Notes: a model not told the origin generated them from the sequence alone. DNA of 64,000 bases from Kordia jejudonensis (GCF_001005315.1 NZ_LBMG01000030.1:19127-83126), one strand, 5' to 3'. Counted from the stretch's first letter, positions 18,243-27,861 are shown. Program-made: numbers and translations.

Positions 18243-19706
18243 ATGAAAAAACTAATTTTGATTCTTTGCCTTTTTATTTTCGGCTTGAACTCACAAAAAA
18301 TAATGGCTCAATATTCTGTTGCCTCCTCAAACTTACAGTACAACCTTACCAAAGGAAAATTAAAAGATATCACTACTAAAAAAGACGCCAACCAAGATAA
18401 ATCTAATATGAAATTAGGCACTAGAGTCTGTGTAACTGTTGACGGAACACCTACTAAAGGAATGGTTTATGGGAAGTCTATTTTGGATAAATATTTTGAT
18501 GCGAAAAAACACACCTATAAGATACGGTATCTAGAAGGACCTAAACAAGGCCAAGAAAAGGATATGAAAGCTGATAAAATCAATTATGTTGGTAAATGTG
18601 TAGAAACGTATACAGAAAGACCGACAGATGTTTTGCCATCTAATATTGATATCAGAGCGATGGAAAAAGCAATCATAAAAGAGGTGAACATCGTACGACA
18701 AAATCCAAAAGCCTATGCAGCAGCGTTAGAAAAACTTTCTTTTAAAACATATGGACCAAAAGAAAACGCTGGTGAATTTATAGCAATAGGCAAAGGCTTT
18801 CTTTCAGTTTGTAGAGAAAATGATAATGCTTGTATTGCCGCCCGCCAAAAAAAATTACAAGTTGCAATTAATTATCTTAAAAGAGCAACTTCATTACCAA
18901 TCTTAAAAGAAAATACAACACTCGCGAAAGCAGCAGAACTTCTTGCGGCGGATAAAGGAATCATAAATGGACCTGAACACCTTGATAGTAAAGGACGAAG
19001 TCCATGGGCAAGAGCTGAAGTTGTTGGATACGAAGGTGTTCGTGGAGAATGTTTAAACGGAGGTCATATATCACCAGCAGGTTTTGTAATAAGCTTTCTC
19101 ACAAGTCCTGGGCATAGAGATATTTTAATGAAAGATAATATTGATGAAATAGGAGTAGATCTTGCCTTGCATAGTTCAGGTGACCAACGCTATTTACGAG
19201 ATGTAATTATGGTTGGAAAAAGCAGTAATTCTTCTTCTAATACAACTACTACGTCCAATCCTGCACAAGATGATAGTAATGAATGGCGCAAGTTAAAAAA
19301 AATACGTTTTGAACTCAAACGAGGAGAAAGTATCAAAGGACGTCAGATGCTCATGTCATCAAACCAAAATTATTTGTTATACCTCAATAAAGACAACATC
19401 CCAGAATTAGGAAAGATTGTAAAAAGAAAAAGAAAAGAAGAACTGGAACTAGCCAAAACTCAGACGGTTTATGTGTTTCCTGTGGTAAGAGCTTCTTGGT
19501 TAAAAACCGATGAAATAAAGTTTTTTGTTCAAAAATCTGATGGAAATCTACAATATGCAAACCCAAACAAACAATATTGGGGAATGACGGATGGAAGAGA
19601 TAAAAACAGAACTGTTCTACACAAAGTTGATAAACTAATCATTACTGATGATGGTAGAATTGTGTTGCTAGATAAAAACGGCAAAGAAATCTGGTCTCAC
19701 AAATAA
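18243..19706 (+). CDS. Secreted CAP-domain protein with C-terminal bulb-type lectin-like domain
   Basis: A 487-residue protein with a signal peptide (about 1-22, KIMAQ). After a Cys-containing segment (about 50-120, beta-rich, LGTRVCVTVDG) comes a CAP/SCP domain (about 140-335): IVRQNPKAYA, HLDSKGRSPWARAEVVGY, FLTSPGHRDILM and IGVDLALH are the CAP1/CAP2-type motifs. A Ser/Asn/Thr linker leads to about 125 residues with LMSSNQNYLLYLNKD and FFVQKSDGNLQYAN, like the dry-bulb mannose-lectin repeat. Role unknown; CAP proteins act outside the cell. An in-frame ATG at 18159 is rejected because the signal peptide begins at 18243. Confidence 0.75.
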   Translation: MKKLILILCLFIFGLNSQKIMAQYSVASSNLQYNLTKGKLKDITTKKDANQDKSNMKLGTRVCVTVDGTPTKGMVYGKSILDKYFDAKKHTYKIRYLEGPKQGQEKDMKADKINYVGKCVETYTERPTDVLPSNIDIRAMEKAIIKEVNIVRQNPKAYAAALEKLSFKTYGPKENAGEFIAIGKGFLSVCRENDNACIAARQKKLQVAINYLKRATSLPILKENTTLAKAAELLAADKGIINGPEHLDSKGRSPWARAEVVGYEGVRGECLNGGHISPAGFVISFLTSPGHRDILMKDNIDEIGVDLALHSSGDQRYLRDVIMVGKSSNSSSNTTTTSNPAQDDSNEWRKLKKIRFELKRGESIKGRQMLMSSNQNYLLYLNKDNIPELGKIVKRKRKEELELAKTQTVYVFPVVRASWLKTDEIKFFVQKSDGNLQYANPNKQYWGMTDGRDKNRTVLHKVDKLIITDDGRIVLLDKNGKEIWSHK

Positions 19707-19825
19707 CAATCAATTGGAAAAGGACGAATAACTGTCAATTTAAATAATATACCAAAATTCAATAACAAGGGCGGAATCTGAAAAGCCTCATATGAAATAG
19801 AGTAAGAATCAATAATTAATATACA

Positions 19826-20383
19826 ATGAAACTTAAATTAATTTTCACTTTTTTTATCCTTATAAGTCAAATAAGTTTTGCGCAAAGCGATATAAGTGTA
19901 AGAAGTAAAGAATTTGCTAAAATTTTTGTTGCCGCTGATGGAAATTACAATCAATTCTATCTTTCTACAAAATTTAGAGGAACTGATAAAGTGTTGACAC
20001 TCATCGAAAATAAAGGTAAATACACCGTAGCTTTAAAAGAAAAAGGAAAATATCCAAATCAAACATGGTACATACATCCTGGTGGAGATGATCCTAGTCC
20101 AAAATTAGTGAACATGGAAACAGACATGGAAATTTATGGGTCTGGAAAAAATGTAAAAGTAAAGAAACGCTCAAGATCACGTGATAAAGCCATGGTAAGA
20201 ATAAGAAAATGGAATTTTAACTATTATCAGTTCGTATTTTATATTGATACTGACAGTACAACAAATAGAGAGGAAGATGATGGAGAAAGAGCATTAGATA
20301 TTTACAATAGTAAAAGAAATGCCGCTTTTATGGCAAAACCAGGAAGATATACAGGACAAATGTGGTTTCTAGAAAAGAAATAA
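19826..20383 (+). CDS. Small secreted protein, possibly beta-trefoil (ricin-like)
   Basis: A 185-residue protein with a clear signal peptide (about 1-20, ISFAQ). The mature part is strand-rich and basic. QTWYIHPGG (about 75) and GQMWFLEKK at the very end resemble the QxW motifs closing ricin-type trefoil subdomains, but only two are seen, so the fold is a guess. It lies 120 bp after the CAP-lectin gene in the same direction; both are secreted and probably related in use. No catalytic residues are recognised. Confidence 0.45.
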   Translation: MKLKLIFTFFILISQISFAQSDISVRSKEFAKIFVAADGNYNQFYLSTKFRGTDKVLTLIENKGKYTVALKEKGKYPNQTWYIHPGGDDPSPKLVNMETDMEIYGSGKNVKVKKRSRSRDKAMVRIRKWNFNYYQFVFYIDTDSTTNREEDDGERALDIYNSKRNAAFMAKPGRYTGQMWFLEKK

Positions 20384-20597
20384 ATAATCACTTATTGTCT
20401 TAAGAAACAGGTAAGCTACTATCTTATCACTAGTACCCCAAAGATGCTACGGCATCAACTTAAATGCGCTACTAATACAACCTTCGTATTCAGCAAACAT
20501 GATAACTAACCAAAAACGCACTAATGGCGCTATGGAAACTATCAACGCTGTTAATATGGGCTTGAATTGGTAGCGCATTACTTATACTGTATACACA
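20384..20597. other. Intergenic stretch with short inverted repeats
   Basis: No gene seen. GATGC-TACG-GCATC (20443-20456) is a small hairpin. AATGCGCTAC (20463-20472) has an exact inverted partner GTAGCGCATT (20570-20579), 97 bp apart. With the gene remnant at 20598 this stretch looks like decayed or rearranged DNA. Confidence 0.4.
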
Positions 20598-20646
20598 TAC
20601 GATTTAAAATATGATATCCAAACCAAATAATTTACAACTGAATTTA
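20598..20646 (+). pseudogene. Remnant of the 3' end of a duplicate of the 20719-21747 gene
   Basis: These 49 bp match 21715-21763 almost exactly: the last codons YDLKYDIQTK, the TAA stop and 20 bp after it, with only a base or two different. The match stops abruptly on the 5' side. A tandem copy of the downstream gene most likely stood here and was deleted except for its tail. Confidence 0.6.
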
Positions 20647-20718
20647 TATCAATTATTTCCTAAAAAAAGCAGCTCAAAAGCGAAAATAATATTCATCATG
20701 AATTAACACTTTTACACT

Positions 20719-21747
20719 ATGAAATCACTAAAATTCATTACAACATTTACATTACTACTAATTTTTATCAACAATAGCGTTGCGCAAGAAGTAAAAGAAG
20801 GTCAATGGGATATTAACAGCCAATCTGAGGTATCTGAGTATAAAAATACATCAAAGATTACAGGTATGTTTTGGATAACTGGAGAAGATGTACACGATTT
20901 AAGTCCATTATCCAATTTAACAGAAGTTGCAGCTTTAGTAATAATGGGGACTGATTTATCATCACTCAAAGGATTAGAGAACCTCTCCAAAGTAAAATAT
21001 ATTCATATTGAGAACAATCCCAAACTCAAAAACATAGCCCTTAACTCAGTTGAAGAAACTAATGTCATACAAATATTCGACAACCCTATTTTGGAGGCTG
21101 TACAGTTTGACAAGCTTAAGAAAATAACACCTACAGATGAAATTGACGCGTTCACATATATTGTTAATAATCCAAATTTAAGAGATTGTAGTGTTTTCAT
21201 TCCTTTTTTGGATCTAACTGACTTTACAATTGGTAATAATGGCAAAGGTTGCAACAGTAAATCAGACATTCTAGAAACCGCCAAAAATAAGCAACCAACC
21301 GTAACAGATTGCAGTACCATCAATAAAAAAAGAAAACACAGCGTATATATTAAACCTGGAGAATACTATGCACAAAGTGTGGTTGTAAATAAAGCTTGCT
21401 ACTCGGGAAGTCAATTCAAATCATTTTCTTGGATATCGCAAGGCAACAGTCCCTTTTCCATCAATGTAGAAATATATAAAGGAGAAACAACGTCTGGAAA
21501 TCCTGTATACATACAAGAAGGAATCAAATTCCAACCTGGAAATTTTGGTACAGAAAGAACAATCAATTTTCAAGGAGGAAAAGGTTCATTAGCTTTTCAG
21601 GCTGGCGAAACCTACACATTTAAATTTTATATGAAATATGGCAATCAATTAGTACAACTGATAGGTGATACGACCAATGGGAAATTTAACCAAAAAGGCA
21701 ACTTCGATAGCACGTACGATTTAAAATATGATATCCAAACCAAATAA
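20719..21747 (+). CDS. Secreted leucine-rich/receptor-L-like protein
   Basis: A 342-residue protein with a signal peptide (about 1-22, SVAQE). Residues about 45-175 form irregular leucine-rich units (LSPLSNLTEVAALVIMGT, LSSLKGLENLSKVKYIHIE, NPKLKNIALNSVEE), like receptor L-domain repeats. A Cys pair (CSVFIPFL and GKGCNSKS) may cap the solenoid. The C-terminal half (about 205-342) is a beta-sandwich-like domain of unknown family. There is no T9SS sorting tail. The upstream remnant at 20598 shows the gene was once duplicated in tandem. Function unknown; adhesion or binding is plausible. Confidence 0.6.
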   Translation: MKSLKFITTFTLLLIFINNSVAQEVKEGQWDINSQSEVSEYKNTSKITGMFWITGEDVHDLSPLSNLTEVAALVIMGTDLSSLKGLENLSKVKYIHIENNPKLKNIALNSVEETNVIQIFDNPILEAVQFDKLKKITPTDEIDAFTYIVNNPNLRDCSVFIPFLDLTDFTIGNNGKGCNSKSDILETAKNKQPTVTDCSTINKKRKHSVYIKPGEYYAQSVVVNKACYSGSQFKSFSWISQGNSPFSINVEIYKGETTSGNPVYIQEGIKFQPGNFGTERTINFQGGKGSLAFQAGETYTFKFYMKYGNQLVQLIGDTTNGKFNQKGNFDSTYDLKYDIQTK

Positions 21748-21794
21748 TTAACAACTGAATTTTCATAAAATCATATTTATAAAGCTGTAGAATA

Positions 21795-21832
21795 ACAGAA
21801 AAGCAGGAATATCTAAGTTCTTGCTTTTCTGT
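21795..21832. terminator. Hairpin terminator after the LRR-like gene
   Basis: ACAGAAAAGCAGGAA (21795-21809) pairs with TTCTTGCTTTTCTGT (21818-21832) with one mismatch across an 8-nt loop. No long T-run follows, so efficiency is uncertain, but it is the strongest hairpin between the convergent genes. Confidence 0.6.
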
Positions 21833-21964
21833 CATACATACGCCAAACTCCTTAACACAAGAAATACGTCTAAAATCAAAACAACATTTAATTATTGAAT
21901 CCTTAAATCTTTGAATGGAGCGAATCGAATCGAATCTAATATTCTAACAATCTAAGAAGTCCAG

Positions 21965-21984
21965 ATTCCTGCCTTCGCAGGAAT
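21965..21984. repeat. Small dispersed hairpin repeat
   Basis: ATTCCTGC-CTTC-GCAGGAAT, an 8-bp perfect stem, ends just before the stop of the minus-strand hydrolase gene. Pieces of the same sequence occur at 13264 and 37590, so it is a dispersed palindrome that may also act as a terminator. Confidence 0.55.
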
Positions 21985-21991
21985 GACAAAG

Positions 21992-22957
21992 TTATTGACC
22001 TATATGAAACAACGCATCTCCCTGATTCACAACTGCTTGATTGTTAATGCAAAACACAAAACCGTTATACGGAGCTTTCACTTCTTCACAGTAGCTGGCA
22101 AAAGTATCTGTTACAAAACCGAGCACTTCTCCCTTTTTTATAGAACTTCCATTCAACACTTGCGGAACAAACATACCAGCCGTTGGCGCTCGTAACCATT
22201 TGTGTTTGGTTAGCAATTCGCTCTCCTTACGTTCTATCAGCATGGGATCAATCTTGTCAATCATACCCACAAATTTCATGACATTCAGCACACCTTGTAT
22301 GCCTTCTTTAATGGCATATTCGTCAAAACGCATGCTTTCGCCACCTTCAAATACTATAATCGGAATCTTTCGGTCATATGCCGTTTTTCGAAACGATTTT
22401 GAAATCAGCGGTGTTGCAAAATAGAAAGGCGCATGAAACACTTCCGCAAGTTTTTTACTCTCAGGCATACTTTCAGTATAGCGAATCTGTGGATGATTGT
22501 GACGTTGTGCGCCGCCTGTATGCAAATCAATACCAAAATCTACTTGTGGCAATACGTTGTGTGTGACTTCATAGGCAATTCTCGCGGCAAGCGAACCGTT
22601 CTTGACACCAGGAAAACTACGATTTACATCTTTGCCATCAGGTACTTGACGTGAAAAATGTACAAACCCAAAAATATTCAATAAGGGTAAGACAATCACA
22701 GCGCCACGTTTGATTTTATAACAACCTTCAAACAGCATTCTACGGATAATTTCCACACCATTTATCTCATCGCCATGCAAACCGCCTTGTACCAACAATG
22801 TCGGTCCAGGTTGTTGTGCATTAAACACATATATAGGAATATCAATCAATGTTCCCGTCGGCAACCGATCAATAGGAATCTTAATCCATTTGGCTTCGCC
22901 AGGCTTCACAGTTTCTCCGTGAATGCTAATATCTTTATTTTCCGAATCTTCGAACAT
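21992..22957 (-). CDS. Succinylglutamate desuccinylase/aspartoacylase-family metallohydrolase
   Basis: A 321-residue zinc hydrolase of the AstE/AspA group. The metal-binding start GGLHGDEINGVEIIRRML (about residues 58-75) supplies His and Glu ligands, and VDFGIDLHTGG the second His. NVNRSFPG-like DVNRSFPGV provides the substrate Arg. A beta C-terminal domain ends with a biotinyl-like strand set. It removes an N-acyl group from an amino acid or a gamma-linked residue. It overlaps the upstream rimK by 23 bp, so both are made together. Association of RimK with a desuccinylase-like enzyme is common in this phylum, which suggests it trims or recycles glutamylated products; that is inference. Confidence 0.85.
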   Translation of the reverse strand: MFEDSENKDISIHGETVKPGEAKWIKIPIDRLPTGTLIDIPIYVFNAQQPGPTLLVQGGLHGDEINGVEIIRRMLFEGCYKIKRGAVIVLPLLNIFGFVHFSRQVPDGKDVNRSFPGVKNGSLAARIAYEVTHNVLPQVDFGIDLHTGGAQRHNHPQIRYTESMPESKKLAEVFHAPFYFATPLISKSFRKTAYDRKIPIIVFEGGESMRFDEYAIKEGIQGVLNVMKFVGMIDKIDPMLIERKESELLTKHKWLRAPTAGMFVPQVLNGSSIKKGEVLGFVTDTFASYCEEVKAPYNGFVFCINNQAVVNQGDALFHIGQ

Positions 22958-23825
22958 TCTTTTCTAAATATTTAATAATCTCGCCAGCTACATTAATATT
23001 GGTGTGCGATTCAATACCTTCCAAACCTGCGGACGAATTGGCTTCAATAACCAACGGACCACGTTTGGAGCGAATAATATCAACGCCACAAACAGGCAAT
23101 CCTAACACTTTTGAAGTATGTATGGCAATTTTCTTTTCGTAAGCTGTCAACGTTACAGATTCTGTCGTTCCGCCGCGATGCACGTTACTTCTAAAATCTT
23201 CCTCTGTACTACTTCGCATCATGGAAGCCACAATTTTATTTCCCACAATATACACACGAATATCTTGTCCGTTAGCTTCTTCAATAAATTCTTGTAAAAT
23301 AATATTTACGTTCATATTATACAGCGACTCAATAATCGATTTCGCCGATTTTTTACTTTCTGCAATCATCACGCCCAAACCTTGTGTTCCTTCTTGCAAC
23401 TTTATAATAATGGGAGCGCCACCAAGCAACTCAATATGTTCTTTAATATTAGCGGTATCTTTTGCAAACAAGGTTTTCGGAATTGGAATGCGCTTTCGAG
23501 CTAAAATTTGCATCGTACGCAACTTATTTCTCGATCGAATAATGCCTAAAGATTTTGCAGTAGTAAAAGCGCCATTCATTTCAAACTGTTTTACAATAGC
23601 AGAACCGTGTCGTGTTACCGAAGTGCCAATACGCGGAATAATAGCATCTACACCATGTGTAATATTTTCAGAACCTAGATAAATTTGAGGTTTCGCTTCT
23701 CCGAGAAGTACAGCACAACGCGTGTGATCTACCACACGGACATTATGTCCTTTTTTGGTGGCTTCATGGTACAATCTATTCGTGGAATAAATTCGGGAAT
23801 TAATAGAGAGAATATAAATATTCAT
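22935..23825 (-). CDS. rimK: RimK-type ATP-grasp glutamate ligase (ribosomal S6 modification-like)
   Basis: A 296-residue ATP-grasp ligase that adds glutamate to a protein or small-molecule acceptor. The N-terminal domain begins MNIYILSINSRIYSTNRL, typical of RimK. ATP-grasp motifs are KLQEGTQGLGVMIAES (about 148-163), QEFIEEANGQDIRVYIVG, and the metal-binding end VCGVDIIRS...VIEANSSAGLEGIE. The ATG at 23825 is preferred over the in-frame TTG at 23840 because it opens the conserved first strand. It runs into the overlapping hydrolase gene. Whether the acceptor is S6 or another molecule cannot be read from the sequence. Confidence 0.9.
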   Translation of the reverse strand: MNIYILSINSRIYSTNRLYHEATKKGHNVRVVDHTRCAVLLGEAKPQIYLGSENITHGVDAIIPRIGTSVTRHGSAIVKQFEMNGAFTTAKSLGIIRSRNKLRTMQILARKRIPIPKTLFAKDTANIKEHIELLGGAPIIIKLQEGTQGLGVMIAESKKSAKSIIESLYNMNVNIILQEFIEEANGQDIRVYIVGNKIVASMMRSSTEEDFRSNVHRGGTTESVTLTAYEKKIAIHTSKVLGLPVCGVDIIRSKRGPLVIEANSSAGLEGIESHTNINVAGEIIKYLEKNVRRFGK

Positions 23826-23997
23826 TTTAGGTTGAGTCAAGTAAGAATTTTTAAAAATAAGTAAACTTTCTTACTAAAAAAGACTCGTTCGATAAAAAAC
23901 GATAAATATTTAAAAATCAATTATGTAAAAACATACTAAAATTTATAAAAAAGCCGTTATTCTTTCATATATTTTGGATTGAAAAATAAATAAACCG

Positions 23998-24870
23998 ATG
24001 AAAAAATTTCTGTATCTCGTAATCGTACTTTGCACATTTTTCTTGTCTTGTGCATCTGATGAAGACTGTTGTTTACCAAACCCAGGAGAAGCAAATTTGA
24101 TTATAAAGTTCAAGTTTGATGCAACACAAGCGCGTTTAGACAATTTGGGACAACCTGCTGTTATTCCAGCAGGAAATGCGGCACAATCGCCAAACTTTGC
24201 AAAAATGAGCGCTAATTATATAGAATTTGCGTCAAGCGCGAATACACTCTTAGGAGCTGGCGAAATCATATATTCAGGAGCAGAAACTACGCAAGGTGGT
24301 GCTACGGCAATTGATTTTCAATCGGCACAATTTGCAGGAAATGATGAGGTTTTCTTGTCAATTCCTTTAAGTGAAGTTGCTTCAGGAAACTACAATTGGG
24401 TGCGTGTTTCCTTGGCATATCAAGAAGGAAGCATCAATTTTTTACAAAATGGAAATGATATCACAGGAACTTTGGCAAGTTTTGTTGGGTACAACAATTA
24501 CATCACTAACTTTGATGTCAACGGAAGTACATTCAACATTAATGAAAATAAATTACAAGGATTTTGGACATTTGAAGCCTTAGGATTTACCACGCAAGGA
24601 CAAGCGCCAGCAGGAGCAACGACTGTTCCAAATCCGTTATTCAATTCGTCGCCAGTGCCACAAGGTTCGTGTGTAGTTACAGGACAATTCGAAAATGCTT
24701 TCATCATCACAGGAAACGAAATAGCAGACGTAGAAGTCACTTTATCTTTTTCGGTAAACAATAGTTTTGAATGGACAGAAGTAAATGCCGATGGTAAATA
24801 TGAACCTGCCATTGGCGAACAACCTGTCGATATGGGATTGCGAGGACTAATTCCTTCTGTTTCAAACTAG
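23998..24870 (+). CDS. Hypothetical lipoprotein
   Basis: A 290-residue lipoprotein (lipobox FLSC, Cys about 18), followed by ASDEDCCLPNPG, which keeps an Asp/Glu-rich start common in surface-exposed lipoproteins of this phylum. The rest is strand-rich, with FDATQARLDNLGQ early, a central VSLAYQEGS strand, and a C-terminal VEVTLSFSVNNSFEW, suggesting a beta-sandwich. I do not recognise the family for certain. It stands alone between rimK and the sdh operon. Confidence 0.6.
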   Translation: MKKFLYLVIVLCTFFLSCASDEDCCLPNPGEANLIIKFKFDATQARLDNLGQPAVIPAGNAAQSPNFAKMSANYIEFASSANTLLGAGEIIYSGAETTQGGATAIDFQSAQFAGNDEVFLSIPLSEVASGNYNWVRVSLAYQEGSINFLQNGNDITGTLASFVGYNNYITNFDVNGSTFNINENKLQGFWTFEALGFTTQGQAPAGATTVPNPLFNSSPVPQGSCVVTGQFENAFIITGNEIADVEVTLSFSVNNSFEWTEVNADGKYEPAIGEQPVDMGLRGLIPSVSN

Positions 24871-25018
24871 ACAAAAGAAACTACAAAATAGCCTCATTTT
24901 TTTACAATCTAAAAGCTAATTCGCGCAAACGTTATAGCAAAACAATCAAATAGCCGATTTTTTAGCAAGCAAACTACTTAAATTCATTCTAAATAGACTT
25001 CAAAACAATCATTAAAAC

Positions 25019-25049
25019 TTGTAGAGATTCTTAGCGAGCCGTATATTTG
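25019..25049 (+). promoter_or_regulatory. Bacteroidota-type promoter of sdhCAB
   Basis: TTG (25019-25021), 20-nt spacer, TATATTTG (25042-25049): the -33 and -7 elements of the primary sigma factor of this phylum. The sdhC ATG is 27 bp after the -7 box. Confidence 0.65.
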
Positions 25050-25076
25050 TGAAACAAATAATTAATCACAATTATA

Positions 25077-25769
25077 ATGAGCGGAATTTTAAATTCTTCG
25101 ATTGGAAGAAAGTTTGCGATGGCACTTTCGGCACTCTTCCTAATGGTTTTTATCCTACAACACTTTGCAATCAATATTCTTTCTGTGTTTAGTCCAGATG
25201 CTTTCAATGAAGCATCACACTTTATGGGAACGTTTTGGGCAGTACAATACCTATTGCAGCCAGTTTTAATTTTGGGAGTCATCTTTCACTTCGTGATGGG
25301 ATTCGTTCTTGAAATAAAAAACAACAATGCAAGAAAAGTGAGTTATGCCAAAAACAATGGAAGCGCAAACTCTTCTTGGATGAGTAGAAATATGATTTGG
25401 AGTGGAGGTTTTATCTTGATCTTCATCGTCATACACATGATTGACTTTTGGGTACATGAAATGAATGTAAAATACATTGCAGGCGATATGACAGGATTAA
25501 TCAATCCAGCAGATCCAGGAAGTGGATTTAGATATTATGAAGAATTGGTAGTAAAATTTGAGCCAATTTGGAGAGTTGCTTTGTACTGTGTAGGATTTGT
25601 CTTTTTGGCATTACATTTATTACATGGTTTTGGTTCAGCATTCCAATCCATTGGAGCAAACAACAAATACACAAAAGCATTACAAGGTATAAGTAAAGTA
25701 TATTCTATCGGAATTCCAGCAGGATTTATTTTCATTGCATTATATCACCATTTCACAGGAACACATTAA
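25077..25769 (+). CDS. sdhC: Succinate dehydrogenase cytochrome b subunit
   Basis: A 230-residue inner-membrane subunit with five hydrophobic helices (starting SIGRKFAMALSALFLMVFIL, then near 62-82, 105-125, 160-185 and 200-225), the B-type single-polypeptide anchor. Histidines such as those in QHFAIN, VIFHFVMG and LHLLHGFGS are placed to bind two haems. It anchors SdhA and SdhB and passes electrons to menaquinone. It is the first gene of sdhCAB, with 18 bp to sdhA. Confidence 0.93.
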   Translation: MSGILNSSIGRKFAMALSALFLMVFILQHFAINILSVFSPDAFNEASHFMGTFWAVQYLLQPVLILGVIFHFVMGFVLEIKNNNARKVSYAKNNGSANSSWMSRNMIWSGGFILIFIVIHMIDFWVHEMNVKYIAGDMTGLINPADPGSGFRYYEELVVKFEPIWRVALYCVGFVFLALHLLHGFGSAFQSIGANNKYTKALQGISKVYSIGIPAGFIFIALYHHFTGTH

Positions 25770-25787
25770 AAAATACTTATCAAAACT

Positions 25788-27785
25788 ATGGCTTTAGATT
25801 CAAAAATACCTCAAGGACCACTAGCAGATAAGTGGACAAAACATAAAAACGAAATCAATCTTGTAAACCCTGCCAACAAACGTCTTATTGATGTGATTGT
25901 TGTAGGAACAGGACTCGCAGGTGGATCTGCGGCAGCGACATTAGCTGAACTAGGATACAACGTAAAAGCGTTTTGCTTTCAAGATTCTCCACGTCGTGCA
26001 CACTCAATTGCAGCACAAGGAGGAATCAACGCCGCAAAAAACTATCAAGGAGATGGAGATTCAACCTACCGACTTTTTTACGATACTGTAAAAGGTGGCG
26101 ATTACCGTTCGCGTGAAGCTAATGTATATCGTTTGGCTGAGGTTTCTGCAAACATCATTGATCAATGTGTAGCACAAGGAGTTCCTTTTGCACGTGATTA
26201 TGGCGGATTACTTGACAACCGTTCGTTTGGTGGTGTATTAGTATCACGTACGTTTTATGCCAAAGGACAAACAGGACAACAATTATTATTGGGAGCTTAT
26301 TCTGCCATGAACCGCCAGATTGGTCGTGGAAAAATCAAAATGTACAACCGTCACGAAATGTTAGATGTTGTTGTTGTTGATGGAAAAGCTAGAGGAATTA
26401 TAGCACGTAACTTAGTTACAGGAGAAATAGAAAGACATTCGGCACATGCAGTTGTATTAGGAACTGGTGGATACGGAAACGTATTTTTCCTTTCTACAAA
26501 CGCTATGGGAAGTAATGTAACGGCAGCTTGGAAAGCACACAAACGTGGTGCATACTTTGCAAATCCTTGTTACACACAAATTCACCCAACATGTATTCCA
26601 GTTTCTGGAGATCATCAATCAAAATTAACGTTAATGTCAGAATCATTGCGTAATGATGGTCGTATTTGGGTGCCAAAACACAAAAAAGATGTGGAGGCAA
26701 TTCGTGCCAAATCATTGAAACCTACCGATCTTAAAGAAGAAGATAGAGATTACTACTTAGAACGTCGTTATCCAGCCTTTGGTAACTTAGTACCACGTGA
26801 TGTTGCGTCGCGTGCAGCTAAAGAACGTTGCGATGCAGGATTTGGTGTAAACGCTACAGGTGAAGCAGTGTATTTAGACTTTGCGGCAGCCATTGAGCGT
26901 TACGGAAAAGAGCAAGCACACGTAAAAGGATTGGATGAAAATGATGCGGCTTTAGTGAAAAAACTAGGACAAGAAGTTGTTAAAAATAAATATGGAAATC
27001 TATTCCAAATGTATGAGAAAATCGTTGACGAAAATCCATACGAAACACCAATGATGATTTACCCAGCGGTACATTATACAATGGGAGGAATTTGGGTAGA
27101 TTATAACTTGCAAACAACCGTTCCTGGATTGTATGCTATCGGAGAAGCAAACTTTTCTGATCACGGAGCCAACCGTTTGGGAGCTTCTGCATTAATGCAA
27201 GGATTGGCAGATGGTTATTTTGTATTGCCTTACACCATTGGAGACTTCTTAGCAAATGATATCCGTACAGGACCAATTTCTACAGAAACAAAAGAATTTG
27301 AAGAAGCTGAAAACAAAGTACGCGAAGATATCAATCACTTAATCAATAATAAAGGAACGAAGCCAGTTGACTATTTCCACAAAAAATTAGGAAAAATTAT
27401 GTGGAATAAATGTGGAATGGCACGTAACGAAAAAGATTTAAAATCTGCTATTGAAGAAATTTCACAACTAAGAGCAGAATTTTGGAAAGATGTACGTGTT
27501 CCTGGAGAAGCTGATGAATACAACGAAGAATTAGCAAAAGCAGGTCGTGTAGCAGATTTCTTAGAATTAGGAGAATTGTTTGCAAAAGATGCTTTAGTAA
27601 GAGAAGAATCCGCAGGTGGACACTTTAGAGAAGAACACCAAACTCCTGAAGGAGAAGCAAAACGTCGTAAGGAATTCCAATTTGTTTCTGCATGGGAATA
27701 TAAAGGAGAACCAAAAGATGCTGTCTTACACAAGGAAGACTTGGCATATGAGAATATTGAAGTAAAAGAAAGAAGTTATAAATAG
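25788..27785 (+). CDS. sdhA: Succinate dehydrogenase/fumarate reductase flavoprotein subunit
   Basis: A 665-residue catalytic subunit. The dinucleotide-binding motif [20 protein letters not shown] is at about 36-55, the FAD-linking histidine in [18 protein letters not shown], and further FAD and dicarboxylate site motifs [28 protein letters not shown] and NRLGASAL lie along the chain. It oxidises succinate to fumarate at the cytoplasmic face, and its length fits the long epsilon/Bacteroidota type. A 76-bp gap with a hairpin and short repeats separates it from sdhB, unusual inside this operon. Confidence 0.96.
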   Translation: MALDSKIPQGPLADKWTKHKNEINLVNPANKRLIDVIVVGTGLAGGSAAATLAELGYNVKAFCFQDSPRRAHSIAAQGGINAAKNYQGDGDSTYRLFYDTVKGGDYRSREANVYRLAEVSANIIDQCVAQGVPFARDYGGLLDNRSFGGVLVSRTFYAKGQTGQQLLLGAYSAMNRQIGRGKIKMYNRHEMLDVVVVDGKARGIIARNLVTGEIERHSAHAVVLGTGGYGNVFFLSTNAMGSNVTAAWKAHKRGAYFANPCYTQIHPTCIPVSGDHQSKLTLMSESLRNDGRIWVPKHKKDVEAIRAKSLKPTDLKEEDRDYYLERRYPAFGNLVPRDVASRAAKERCDAGFGVNATGEAVYLDFAAAIERYGKEQAHVKGLDENDAALVKKLGQEVVKNKYGNLFQMYEKIVDENPYETPMMIYPAVHYTMGGIWVDYNLQTTVPGLYAIGEANFSDHGANRLGASALMQGLADGYFVLPYTIGDFLANDIRTGPISTETKEFEEAENKVREDINHLINNKGTKPVDYFHKKLGKIMWNKCGMARNEKDLKSAIEEISQLRAEFWKDVRVPGEADEYNEELAKAGRVADFLELGELFAKDALVREESAGGHFREEHQTPEGEAKRRKEFQFVSAWEYKGEPKDAVLHKEDLAYENIEVKERSYK

Positions 27786-27790
27786 ATGTC

Positions 27791-27847
27791 AGTATTGAGA
27801 TATGAGATGTTAGAAAGCTAACTGCTCAATACTCAATACTCAATACT
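27791..27847. repeat. Hairpin with 7-bp tandem repeat between sdhA and sdhB
   Basis: AGTATTGAG (27791-27799) can pair with CTCAATACT, which is part of a run of period 7 (CTCAATA three times and a bit, 27825-27847). It may attenuate or stabilise the sdh transcript, or simply be an invading short repeat. Confidence 0.55.
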
Positions 27848-27861
27848 AAAATCTAATAGTT

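Noticed and set aside
20463..20579. Inverted AATGCGCTAC/GTAGCGCATT resembling an integron attC site
   Set aside because: The GTTRRRY/RYYYAAC core sites are not present and no integrase or cassette array is seen; kept only as an inverted repeat.
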